Source: Diadema setosum
Lineage: Eukaryota; Echinodermata; Echinoidea; Diadematoida; Diadematidae
Assembly (NCBI RefSeq): GCF_964275005.1
Contig: NC_092702.1
Location: forward strand, 31,782,726 to 31,846,725
DNA: 64,000 nt
Direction: 5' to 3'
Each line of letters opens with the position of its first letter. The stretch's first letter is position 1. This document shows positions 13,701 through 27,200 of the stretch, piece by piece. The translations under genes were made by a program, and so were the position numbers. The notes under the pieces were generated by a model, which searched no databases, was not told the DNA's origin, and worked only from the letters and a program-made list of their open reading frames with translations.

Positions 13701-16700
13701 CAGCGTCTTTCGTCCTGTTTTCGTCATCCTTGTCAGCGTCTTTCGTCTTGTCTTCGTCATCCAGTGCTGAGCCTGGTGAGGACACATCTTCAAGATGCTT
13801 GGATAACAGGTCCTCCTCCCACGGAGTTTTCTCACTGTCTGACGACATCTGCGTCGACAGCGTCTCGTCTCTGGAGAAAATTCCCGACTCCTTGAGTGCT
13901 GACTTGCTTGGGGGTGGGGAGTCAACCTCACTGGCAGTTGGTGTCTGATGACCTGCTCTGTCTAACAGGATGCCTTTGAGGCTCCCTGTGCTTGAAGAAT
14001 GCTTCCTCTTGCCAAGTGTAGGAGTGTATTCCGGACTTGGAATCTCATCAGCGGGGGAAATTGATTCCTTTTCTGGATTCTGTTCTCCCACAGAATCCTT
14101 ACTGCTTTCATCCACACTAGTGACTGGTACATTTGATGGAGAGGAAGTTTTCCCTCTGGGCGTGCTTCCTTGCTCTCCTGATGCTCTAGCTGCAGCCTTC
14201 ATAAGTAGTTTCTTGGCTGTAGCTTTGGTTGGGTCCATCCTAATTACCCTGACAACCTTGGTGCCATCAGCTTTCCTAACCACCACCTTCTTCACAATAC
14301 TGATTCTCTTCTTTAGCGGGGGTGCCTTTGCTGGCGTTGCTTTTGCTGGAGGTGTAGTTGTGACAGGTTGTGCCTTTTCCTCACTTACTTTTGGTTTCTC
14401 TGAGAGTTGGCCATCATCGCTGTTTATGCTCAGTGGGCCGGAGGACACTGAATCCAGACTTGGGGTTGATGACACTGAAGAGGTTCGCCGCCTCTCCGGG
14501 ACAATGCTTGGTGGGAGTGGAGGGGGAGAAGCTTCCTTCGCTTTGGGAAGGGGAGGTGGCTTAGGCTGCTCCTGAATAGAACTCGTCTCGGGAAGAGGTG
14601 GAGGGAGAGGATGATCAAGAATTTCACCGGGAAGTGGGGGTGGTTTTGGCTGGGAAACTGGAGTCTGAAGAGGTGATGTGCCCCATGCGATGTGGGGGCT
14701 ATCAGCTGGGGATCCCTTCACACCAGGAACTACTGGACTTGAACTTTGGCCACTGCTTCCTATAGAAACAACCACAGATAGCAAACATACTCTACATGTC
14801 TTGTATGTCAAATCTATTGACCCAACATTGTACCATCAGGACACTTTACAACTTATATGGACATTATATGGAAAAATCAGATTCAAACTCAGATCACTGT
14901 GGAAAAAAAAAAGTCACTACAGTTTTCACTCAGCCAAGTCATGATGATTTGAGGTTGACTTGATGACTTGCTGATACAAATCTTCTTTGACAGTGCAGAA
15001 TATTACTTGACATGACAGATTTATGCATGACAGTTGATGAAGGTAATCTTGCTATTCTATCCTTTTTCTCATTGACATAAATTGTACTGTAAAATTACAG
15101 TTGACATCATTCATACCCTTGTGTAAATAACATCATTCTATTCGAGAGTAATCTTGAAGTTACAAAATATGCAACATTTTGTTAAATACATAATGGGTGT
15201 GATACATTTCTTGTTATTGTTAATATGTCTATTTAGCAGTGTTAATTTCTTGGTAGAGTTTTTTTTTTTTTTTTTTGGTCTGTTTTCACTTTCCAAATGT
15301 ACAAGACAATATATCTTAAAAACCCACATTGAGCTGCACTATCATTAAAATAGTGCTGCTGGTCTTCCATGGGGGCCATAGCATTTTTGGGTGGGACCAC
15401 CTCATCAGGTTATGCACCCTGCTCTGTGCGATGAATGAATGAATGAAGCAGGCTCTTTTGAATGCATCTGTTGCGACTCTGTCACACACAAGGACCTCCA
15501 TTCTATATCATATCCGAATAATAATGTCACATGTTTTGCCTCTACCAGAGGGGACAACATGGTAACACCCACCATTGATTAGCAAGACTCACTTGGCTTT
15601 GAATCAAAACCCAAACCTGAGCCATTCGATTGCAAGCCAGACACCCTTCCAACAGAGTCACCTCATTACCCAAGATATCAGAGACCTGACAGAAGTACTG
15701 ATAATGTCAATATTTTCGCACCATCAATCTTTTGCAGTGAGTGGCTCAAAAACATATTTGAATTCCCACTCCATGATTGGTGCATGCCATTCAGCAAATT
15801 CAATTTGTAAAGATAATTGCGAAGATATTTTCGCGGGTTTTAAAATTCGCGCTGGCCAAAATTAGCGCAAAATACACAAAAATTTCCACATTTAATTAAT
15901 GCAAGGCATAGTCTTATCCACCTCTGGTACTGTGTTGTTGTGTTTTCAGCTCACATAATCCCTATCCTAACGGTAATCCTAAAATACTCACCTGGCTGAG
16001 GGGTCACAGAGCTGCCATCCACTGCTTTGAAAGTCTCCGCAACCATGGGATCACCACTGGTAGAAGATTTGTTGTCACTGTGGAGGTACTCCTTGACGAC
16101 TGCCTCTATGCGGGGGAGAAATATGTGTTGCACCTGGGCGTCTACGACTTGTTCAATGATTCTCTCGACTCCCGAAGCCAGCATCTCTGATCTGAAATTT
16201 AATCAGTACATTAATTAAAGGAGTTTTTAGTGTGAATCGGTAATGAATCGGTGTTATATGATATAACTACATATATCGCTACGGCGACTGATATGCCTCC
16301 GCCATAATGCATGGTTCTCCTAATAGGTCTATAGTACAATGTCTTGACAATGTGTGATGACAGTTTCACACAATTGGCAAAATATTAAAATGACAGGTTT
16401 GCCACAAATGTGCTGAATGTTCACTTTCCTAGAACTAGGTTCAATTGGATGAATGATTAAAAATGTCAGAGTGCAGGTATTTGGGGAACTGATGATTTTT
16501 ACTTGACTTTTGACCCTTTTATAAGTTTATGCATTGAGTAATTTTCAAGGTATTGAGAAAAAGTATAATTTCAGTATCAAATGGGAAAATAGCATTATCT
16601 AAACCTGGCCTTTGACCTTTGACCTCACAGTTCCAAAGCGAATCACTGTTAGGTTGAACATGCATAAATATGTAAGTTTCATGATGATACCTTGAGTTAC

Positions 16701-19700
16701 TTTTGAGATATGGAGGAAAAAGTGCAATTCAACACTTTCACTTGACCTTTGACCTTTTGACCTTTGACCTTTTGGCAAGAAACTTCCCACAGAATATATA
16801 TTGGGTAATACATGCATACACTGTACAACAAGTTAAAAAAAACAAACCTTCAGGCATTGCATTAAGGAAAGTAGTGATATTTTGAGGAGTTGACCTTGAC
16901 CTTTGACCCCTGACCTTTGAACCATGACCCCCAACTTCCCTAGATAATCACTGCCCATTGGAACAAGCATATATCTGTTCCATGAAGATACCTTGAACCA
17001 TTTGCGAGATATGGAGAAAAACATGAATTTTCAACCTTTTTTTTCACAAAATAACCTGTGACCTTTGACCTTCGACCCCGTGACCCTAAAATCCAAATAA
17101 AGTATTATCCCCCAGGATATACCCTCATACCAAGTTTGATGTAAAACCACCACACAGTTCTTGAGATATCGACAAAAACAAAGTGGGACGGACGTACGTA
17201 CGGACGGACGGACGACCCGAAAACATAATGCCTCCGGCCACTTCGTTGGCGGAGGCATAAAAAAAAATTGGTCACGAAGCAAGGCCAGCGTCGCACACAC
17301 AAACAGACCCTGTTAAATCTAATTTTTCATGTATAAAGACGGAACACGCGAGGGCACCATCACCAAAAACAATAGGCGTCTTCGTTTTACCATAACACAC
17401 CTTCATGCCAAATTTGAAGATGATCTAAGAAGAACTGCAGCCAGTAGAGTGCTCACAAGAAAATCTCTGCGGCGGACGCGGCGCAACGAGGCCAAATCCA
17501 TAGTATCCTCTGAACTCTGTTCGGGGGATACAATGAGTGGATGACCTATTATATGTCAACACTCAGCATACTTTCACACCCCATGATAGCATACTATGCA
17601 AATGATATGCAAATGAGTCCATTATGCCCATTGCATATGGATATGAAAGATTGAAAATACTGAACAAGGAAAAGTAGAAATTACGCGGTGCGTAATATAT
17701 GTCCCCGCCGGAAGTAGCATTTAGTAGCAAAATGTACAATGTAGGTAAAAAGATCAAGGTCAAAGGTCAAAGAAGTCAAAGGTCAAAATTCTGTGTAGAA
17801 ATTTTGAAGCCCTCACCTAGTGCCATCACTTAAAGCAAACGGAATTGAAATCGGGTTACAAATGGCAAAGGAGTAGCATTTTGTAGCAAAATGTACAATA
17901 TAGACCAAAAATCAAGGTCAAAGGTCAAAGAAGTCAAAGGTCAAAATTCTGTATAGAAATTTTGAAGCCCTCACCTAGTGCCATCACATAAAGCAAACGG
18001 AATCGAAATTGGGTTAGAAATGGCGAAGGAGTAGCATTTTGTAGGCAATGTACAATACAGGTCAAAGGTCAAGGTCAAAGGTCACAACTGAAATTCTGTA
18101 TAGAAGTTTCAAAGCTCCCATGTAGTGCTATCATATAAAGCAAACAGAATCAAAATCGGGTTAGAAATGGCGAAGGAGTAGCATTTTGAACATTTTGATC
18201 ACACACGGACGCACAGACGGACGGACGCACAGACGGACGGACAGACGGACACACACACGTACGGAGCCCGTTTCATAGCCCCCTGCTCGAACTCGTTCGG
18301 CGGGGACAAAAATGTGAAATACATACACTTTGTATGACTACATTCCTCTTTAACTGGAACATTTTCTCTGTGTGTACAGCTATAATTGTCATCTACAGAA
18401 ACATTCAAATCCAAACTTCAAAACTTTACCTATTCCTCTCACACTGAGGACTATAATTGCAGTCTATAATGTTCGGAACAATTGTATTCTTTATCTGGTA
18501 TGTGTTTGTTGTTGTTTGCCATTTTCTTCTCTGTTGTCATGTTTGAACATGTGTTATATCTATCTTTTCATTTATGAAGCGCCATGAGCACTAAAAAGCG
18601 GACCTGTGCGCTATACAAGTAGCCACCATTATCATTATTATCATCATTGCTACTTCTACTACTATTACTACTACTACAAACTACTAATACTAATACTAAT
18701 TGAACTCTGCAATACATCTTGTAAAACTATGTCTGCTGATTCTTTAACTCCTTTACATGTATCAGTGTTTTTTTTGTGACTGAATATATGCTACTGTCAT
18801 ACATTGTATAGTACATGTGTGAATAACGTGCACAGCTATTAATATTTACCAGGTACCATATTTTTTCCTTTCATTGATTTCACATTTTTCACAGAGGAAG
18901 ACATTCAAAACTACAGAAGCACTCTGAGAGCGCAGACCTCCGCCAAGCATGCAGCTCATTTCCACCACTGATCTTGTTCTTCCATAGAAGTGATTTTCAC
19001 CCATACATACTTACAGCATTGTGTGCTGAAAGTCGCCCAATTTCCCAATATAGAAGCCTTTGTTACGTCATAAACCCTCAGCTGCACGGCGCGCCTCGCC
19101 CTAGCAGAAACTAGAGCACGCACTTTAGTGCGCGCATGCAAACCTCAAATACTCCCAAGTTCATTGACCCTACCTGCCAAAATATCAAAAATCCTTCATA
19201 AATTCCTCCAAAATTCTCAGATCACTACCAAAATTTGATCATCTGTTACTTGTATCAATCTAAACCTTTCCTGCAAGTTTCATCAAAATTCGTTACCTAC
19301 TTTTTGAGTTATTTTGCACACAGACAAACTAACTAACTAACTAACTAACAAACAAACAAACAAACAAACAAACAAACAAACAAACAAACAAACCAACGGT
19401 CATGAAAACATAACCTTCCCCCTTGGCGGAGGTAATAACACAGTAACAGCAGATTTGTGACAGAAAAAATCTACTTTGTCTGCAGATTATCCTATCATTG
19501 TTTTGATAGCAGAAATTCTAATGAATTTGATAGGGTTGGGGTTTTAGGTGGTATGGAATTGTTAAATGGTATTGTTAAATTCAAGTATCAGAATGGCTAA
19601 TCACTTTTGACATCCAGCTGAATCCCTGCTTGGCAAACTGCTTGGCACACTCTCTTATTGCCACAAACTAGCATTAGACTAACATGAAAACATATGAGTG

Positions 19701-21164
19701 GGACTGCAAGGACAGCAGCAATTCTGCTTAACCCACCACCTAGGCTTCAGTTTCTGTACCCGTTCACATGGGTGAACCAACATCCAAGAATTTTTAGCTG
19801 GCAGAAATGTATCAATACATTGCTTTGAAAGTGATTGCTATACAGAATCAGAGCGTATGTGAGTTTTGTCCTGGCAGCTCATATTACAGGATATAACAGT
19901 AGTTGTTGAATTCATGTTCATGGAATACAGCAGTAAACACAGTTCGTACACATGCATGTTACATGATCAGGATTTTATATTTTCACATGTTGTTAGATTT
20001 GCGAATAGTACCCAGATCACAGAATTCCCACAAATAACCCCAGGAAAACAGGTACGGTATGAAGTCTCATTAATAAAGATTGTCTTTGATGCGTTTGAGG
20101 TGACAAAAAATGATGTCAAGTATCAAAACTAAATGCAATCGTAAAATTTGCTTTGTGTTTGCTCTGTGTTGTGGGCTGCTCAGGTACAGCCCTGTCGCGA
20201 TTTATACAGCGACTGGGCTGTGTATAGTTAGTGTACAGTGTATTTACATAATATGTGTATGCACAGGCCTGTCACATCATTATCACAGCAAGTCATGACT
20301 GTGTATAGTTAGTGTACAGTGTATTTACATAATATGCACAGCCCTGTACAGTGTATTTACATAATATGTGTATGCACAGGCCTGTCACATCATTATCACA
20401 GCAAGTCATGACTGGTACTCCTAGTGGTCTCAGTCTGGTGGCAGCCTTAGGCTCCTGGCCTCGGCCCGGCCTTGGGCCCCTGGGCCACTGGGCCCACTTG
20501 GGCTTTGGGCCCCTGGGCCGGGGCCCACTTGGGCTCTGGGCCCCTGGTTCCGGGCTAAGGCCCGTGGCCTTGGGTCCGGCCTTAGGCCCCGCCTTTGGCC
20601 CGGCTGTACTTTGTACATGGTCTATGTGAAATCAGGCTTGTCTGTAACTGTATAATTACAAATAATTACAAATAATCACAAATGATCAATAGGTCCATAC
20701 TACATATAGGACTATATGATAATGTGAATACAGCTGTATATATGAATATATGAATATATGATTATATGAATATATGAATATATACAATGTATGTGATTAT
20801 ATGAATATATACAATGTATGTGATTATATATATATGAATATATACAATGTATGTGATTATATATATATGAATATATAAATGTGATCAGCCATTCTGTTAC
20901 TTTGTCAGATCTGCGGTCATTCATATATAGCAAATTTTATGCATGTATAAATGGCATACATTCATGTGTACAGTATGCTACTTGATTGAACCAGCCAATG
21001 GAGAAAGATCACACCATTGAACAATACTTGAAAGACATACAGTTCAATGACTCAATGCTTGTTATTATGAACTCTGTAGAGGTATGCAGCCCTCTTCAGA
21101 TGGAAAACATACAGTTGGCTATCAAACAGAGCTTGCAAAACCATCAACAATTTATTGAGTTGGA

Positions 21165-21211
<47 letters not shown>

Positions 21212-24200
21212 TAGAGCTATTTGGCTTGTTTCCTTTGCATGCATCATCACAAATTCCTGAAGTCTGAATAAAGTGAAACCAAGACCAATATAGATGTGCT
21301 GCATTGTAAGGTGCTGGATCAGAGCACTACCATAAGATTGACACCATGGCGGGAATTGTGCTAACAGTGTACTATCCTTCCTGTGCATTTATGTTAAAGT
21401 GTACCAATACCTGAAAATCACATTTTAAACTAGATATATCGCTACGGCGACTGATATGCCTCCGCCATAATGCATGGTTCTCCTAATAGGTCTATAGTAC
21501 AATATCTTGACAATGTGTGATGACAGTTTCACACAATTGGAAAATATTAAAATGACAGGTTTGCCACAAATGTGCTGAATGTTCACTTTCCTAGAACTAG
21601 GTTCAATTGGATGAATGATTAAAATGTCAGAGTGCAGGTATTTGGGGAACTTATGATTTTTACTTGACTTTTGACCCTTTTATAAGTTTATGCATTGAGT
21701 AATTTTCAAGGTATTGAGAAAAAGTATAATTTCAGTATTAAATGGGAAAATAGCATTATCTAAACCTGGCCTTTGACCTTTGACCTCACAGTTCCAAAGA
21801 GAATCACTGTTAGGTTGAACATGCATAAATATGTAAATTTCATGATATCTTGAGTTACTTTTGAGATATGGAGGAAAAAGTGCAATTCAGCACTTTCACT
21901 TGACCTTTTGGCAAGAAACTTCCCACAGAATATATATTGGGTAATACATGCATACATCAAGTTAAAAAAAACACCAAAAACCTTTAGGCATTGCATAAAT
22001 ATAAGGAAAGTAGTGATATTTTGAGGAGTTGACCTTGACCTTTGACCCCCTGACCTTTGAAGCATGACCCCCCATTTTCCCTAGATAATCACTGCCCACT
22101 GGAACAAGCATATATACTAAGTTCCATGAAGATACCTTGAACCATTTGCGAGATATGGAGAAAAACATGAATTTTCAACCTTTTTTTTCACAAAATAACC
22201 CGTGACCTTTGACCTTTGACCCCGTGACCCTAAAATCCAAACAAAGTATCATCCCCCCAGGATATACCCTCATACCAAGTTTGATGTAAAACCACCACAC
22301 GGTTCTTGAGATATCGACAAAAACAAAACGGGACGGACGGATGTACGGACGGACGGACGTACGGACGGACGGACGGACGGACGGACGGACGGACGACCCG
22401 AAAACATAATGCCTCCGACCACTTCGTTGGCGGAGGCATAAAAAAAATAAAAACAGAAACATACTAACAATTAAACCTCAGATATAAGTCAAACATGCAT
22501 TTGTCCGAACACTACCAAATATGCTGGCTGAAAATTTTGGATCACAGCTCATTCAATGTTTTATCAAAGTAACGTTAAAAGGTCAGCCATAACAGCACCA
22601 TTGAGAACATCTCGAGGCTGAAGTTTTCAGGGCCCATTCTGGCAGCCAGGGTCTTGTGTGAATAACGCTTCACTTGTGATATCGCACAAGTGCACAAGCA
22701 TGCACAACACATCTTTTTTTCCCCCCTTAAGGAGAGGGGCTTGGGGGGGGGGGGGGAAGGAGGTGGGGTTTTATAATTTAATTTCTTCTTTTTTCTTTTT
22801 TGTTGCATGCAACAAGCCAAAATTTCCAAGTTGTGGACTACCCCACTGGTATCCCAGAAGAATATCACTGCAAGAAATGAAAGTATAACTCACTAGGAAA
22901 GACATAGTTTTGCATCACAGGCAATTACCAACATTAAACAGTGTATTCATTCCACTTACTCAGTGATTTGTCGTCTCAGGCTGTTCCTCAGATGGTTTTT
23001 GTTCATGTCAGGAGTCCATGTGAACTTTGCTAGGAAAGTGGAAACATAACCTTCCACCCTTGATCGCAGGTTCTGATACGCTGGCTGCAAAGACAGACAA
23101 AGTGACATCATCAAGTTCATTTAGAACTGACAGATGTGAAAAATAGTACGTCAGTGATGCATTTGACACAAAATTTAACAGGCCTTGAATAGTAGTAATG
23201 CTACTTTGCCTCAATAATGACACGACACTACATGAAAATTTGCAGTATTTGTTTTTCATTGTTAAAGGGAAGATAAACCCCAAGAACAATGTGGATTGAG
23301 TGAAAGCAGCAACATTAGTAGAACACATCAGTGAAAGTTTGAAGAAAATCGGACAATCGATGCAAAAGTTATGAATTTTTAAAGTTTTGATGTTGGAACC
23401 GCTGGATGAGGAGACTACTAGAGGTTATGACGTATGAGTGGACTACAATATCAAGAAAATATAAAGAAAATACTACAAAAATCCATTTTTTCATGAAAAT
23501 TACAAATTCCATCAACTTGATATTGACATATGTTAAGGGTAGCAGTTATTCCCCCTGCTTTCTGAAAGCGGTTGGTCCACTGCTCTTTCATAATTCTAGA
23601 AAAGTGAATTTTTGTTGAATATCCTTTATATTTTCTTTGTATTGTTGTCCACTCATACGTCATTAGTAGTAGTCTCCTCATCCAGCGGTTCCAACACCAA
23701 AACTTTAAAAATTCATAACTTTTGCATCGATTGTCTGATTTTTCTCAAACTTTCACTGATGTGTTCTACTAATGTTGCTGCTTTCACTCAATCCACATTG
23801 CTCTTTGGGTTTACCTTCCCTTTAAGCATACAGTCGCCATTCAATACTTGACCTGTTCACAAATCTAGCATTACATGTTTTATCTTCTTCTTTCTTCTGG
23901 AATTTTGTTATCAGCATGGGCCCCATTTGATTAAAGTTGATATGATACTAATTAGACAACAACTCTTGCTGGAATGGCAATTATCATGGTATGGACAAGA
24001 ATCCAGCTTCCTGAGTGGCTGTTGTTATGGGAAGTTATCATTCCAGCATGAGTTGCTATCCAAACATCTTTTACGAAAGGGGGCCCAGGTGCGAGGTTGA
24101 AATCCAATCCCCGAGCAAAACAATGTCCTTCAGCCCTCAAGCTATTGACCTACAAACCTAGGTGTAGAATTAGTAGAATTGGGTATTTTATATTTAATAT

Positions 24201-27200
24201 ACATTGTAGTTTCTATTCAGTATCCACATGTAGCGGGCGGTGCGGTCAGATTTTGGACAGTGTTGTGGTTGAATTATTTATTGTTTGCACTGGATCTGGG
24301 CCTACTACTAAAACTCTTCCAAACATTGAAACAGGCACTTACATTTCACTTTTTACTAGGATTGCAGTATTTCCTAGAACCTTTCTCTAGTGGAATACTA
24401 TTAGACTTCCAGTGATATTCACAAGACAGATTTTTCTGCAGCTGCCTAACTGCACGAGAGCGGCACAACTATCGAACCTGGGAATACCTTCGAGTAAGAC
24501 TAAGAGTAAGACTCAAGAGCTGCGACAAGGGATTATTGCATCAAGAGTCATGAGGCTTTCACACCACACCAGCACACACACCCGAAATGTTGTTAAGTTA
24601 GACAGAAAGATCCATCTGTCCAGAGGAGTCTTTTATTTATTTATTTATCTATTTTGACGTTATCGCTCTGGGTAGGATCCATCAGAAGCCAGACACAGCC
24701 TCCGCGGAATACAATCCCCGACGACCAGATACAGACCGATCTTTTCGGTCAACCGAAATGTATATTAAGACATCAGCATTGTCTGATAGGGGCAGCTCAT
24801 GTTACATGTCATGTAGCCCGACCAGACACTGTTACGCTATGCGAAAACAGCGTCCGACGAGCACGGCATGCAGCCTCGAAGTGAGGAACCTCAACACAAC
24901 TACAAAACTTAGGAACATGTATACTTTTCTCCTTTAAACAGAATACTTTACTCACGTTAAATGCATGTTTCTATTATAGAAGAATAGTTCGCCACAATGG
25001 GTCCATGGAGACCACTTGCGATAAGTCCGTGGAACAAATAAATGACACTTTCTGGCGCAATTCCTGACCGTCGCGCTTCGTCGTTGCAGGAGCTCAATGT
25101 TCCTCGCTGGCCCGACCAGACGCCAGCCGCCGCCAAGCCCAGTACAGTTTATAGCTGTATACTAGTAACCGTGCGTACGCTGCTTGAGTGTAACAGCACG
25201 GTCGACAGCGCGACCTTTTGAAAGGGCATTCACATCACGTGACCACCCGATATCTAAACTTGGCCTGGCGTGAAAGATTGTGTACGGTGTGGACATGCTG
25301 GATATGATGATCAATTTCGGTAAGTTTCATTTTGTACATTTGAATACTGATAGCATTAGATGTAGAGTAAATATTGAAGAGTATACTCGATGGGTTTGAG
25401 GTGACAAAAATGAACGTAAGTATCAAAAGTCAAAGCTATCGTGATACGATTACGTCGCTCTCCTAGTGGTTGGTGGTCGCGCGCGTACAGCCCTGTCGCG
25501 ACGTACCATGTACAGCGACTGGGCTGTGTATAGTTACATGTCATGCAGTGCAGTCAGTGTGCAATGTGGTGGGGGAACATTTTAACGTATTCCCACATAC
25601 TCACTACCGTGTTGGTGTTTATGTTTGCGGCCGTCCGGCCTAAGAGTAAGATGCCTCCAACCTGATCATGAGTCAGATCATTACCTTATAATCAATTCAT
25701 TCTCTTTACGGGCCCACTTGCTACAGCCTGGGATAAGAATAAGATGAGACAACTTAAATTTCCCATGGACAGCTGATGGACCGGGACCAGCTGTCACCAG
25801 TCCCAGGGGTGGTATTCTGTAAGCGCGATCCTTATTTCGATCCTAGGAGCGCGCGTAGGACAGAAAATAGGATACCCTTAGGACAGGCAAAATCGGTATT
25901 CTGTAAGCCTGTCCTAAGCCTATCCTAGGACAGTCATTTATGAATAATGAATATTAATGAGGAAAGACAGGACACACCCGACGCAGTATCTATAAGCCAA
26001 TCATCTGGCTAATTTTACGCAATGCGCGCCCAAGATCTACATTGCTCAAACACGCGCTTCACGCAGCTCTACTGTGCGAGGAGTTAAAAATGTTTTGTCA
26101 GTCTAATTTTACAGTTAAGAATACAATTTTGATTATCAAAGCTTTAGCACGCACTTAGGCTAGCCCAACATAATAAATGTGACCTTACGATTTCCATTAA
26201 TTTGCTTTTAAAGTTTTTTTTTTTTTTTTTACTTTTGGAGGATGTTGGGATAAACTGGGATATCATCACTGCATGCCAAACTTCGCCCTTAATTCAAAGT
26301 TATTATAAAATATATAAGATTTTCTTAAATAAATATAAAAAATAATGATAGATGCACACACACACACACACACACATGCGCTCACAATATTCTATGATCG
26401 ATATGCTTGTAATAATGTCTTGGTTATTGTTACTATTTGTCCCACTTAAACCGAACCAATATTCCACTTCTCCCAGAAAAAAAAAAACCAAACAAACAAT
26501 GATAACACAAATACGACACGTATAGGAATATTGCGTAGCAACCCGCTATGTGGCTAGCATCAAAAATCTTTGGGTCCGATACATGTGTGCCCCATTATTA
26601 ATATCAGAAAGTTATTCGAGAAACTTCATAAAATCACAATTTTTGTCCCACTTAATTCTCCCCGCTAGCTCTCCCCTATCTTTATGGTAGTATACACTTA
26701 CATGCAGGGCAATGATATCAGATTAATGATAGATTAAACAAAGATATAAACATGGAGCTACTATAGCTCCATGATATCCTTGTATAAACGGGTGCTGTTC
26801 GTTATTCCGAAGGTTCGCTATTCCGAAGGTTCGTTATTCCGAAGATTCGTTAATCCGAAACACCCAAATTCCCTATACCTAGAGGTTCGTTAATCCGAAA
26901 ATGAAAAAGGGTTCGTTAATCCGTACATTTGTGGCGTTATTTCGAAGGTTCGTTCTTCCGAAGATTTGTTAATTCGAAAATGAAATTCGGAATAATGAAC
27001 CTTCGGAATAACGAGTTGTAACCGTATAAACACGTAAGTTCACTTACATTTTGAAATAAAAAAATGTTAACCCATGTACATGGACTGTCACACACTACGT
27101 ACGTCTTAAACCTTTTAGACCTTTTTTTCTCTCTCTCTTCTTCTTCTTGTTAGCTCATGAAACCCGGAAGTAGGCCCCCACGCTTTTAAAAACGTTCCGC

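Larger units (their letters stand above)
16192..22959 (-). other. BOD1L intron 2, mostly repeats
   Basis: 6.8 kb, donor GTAAGT, acceptor AATTTCAG. It contains two young copies of the CCTCCGCC-ended family (16271-17260 and 21434-22440), two cousins (17700-18308 and 18936-19433), a LINE/SINE 3' end with microsatellite (about 18575-18700), a dispersed repeat with local duplication (20091-20414), a GC-rich minisatellite (20440-20612), an AT minisatellite (20725-20885) and a TG microsatellite (21167-21210). No coding sequence is recognised. Confidence 0.75.

Noticed and set aside
15601-15670. Possible tRNA gene on the minus strand
   Set aside because: The A and B boxes are degenerate, the acceptor stem does not close, and it is attached to a SINE-like body.
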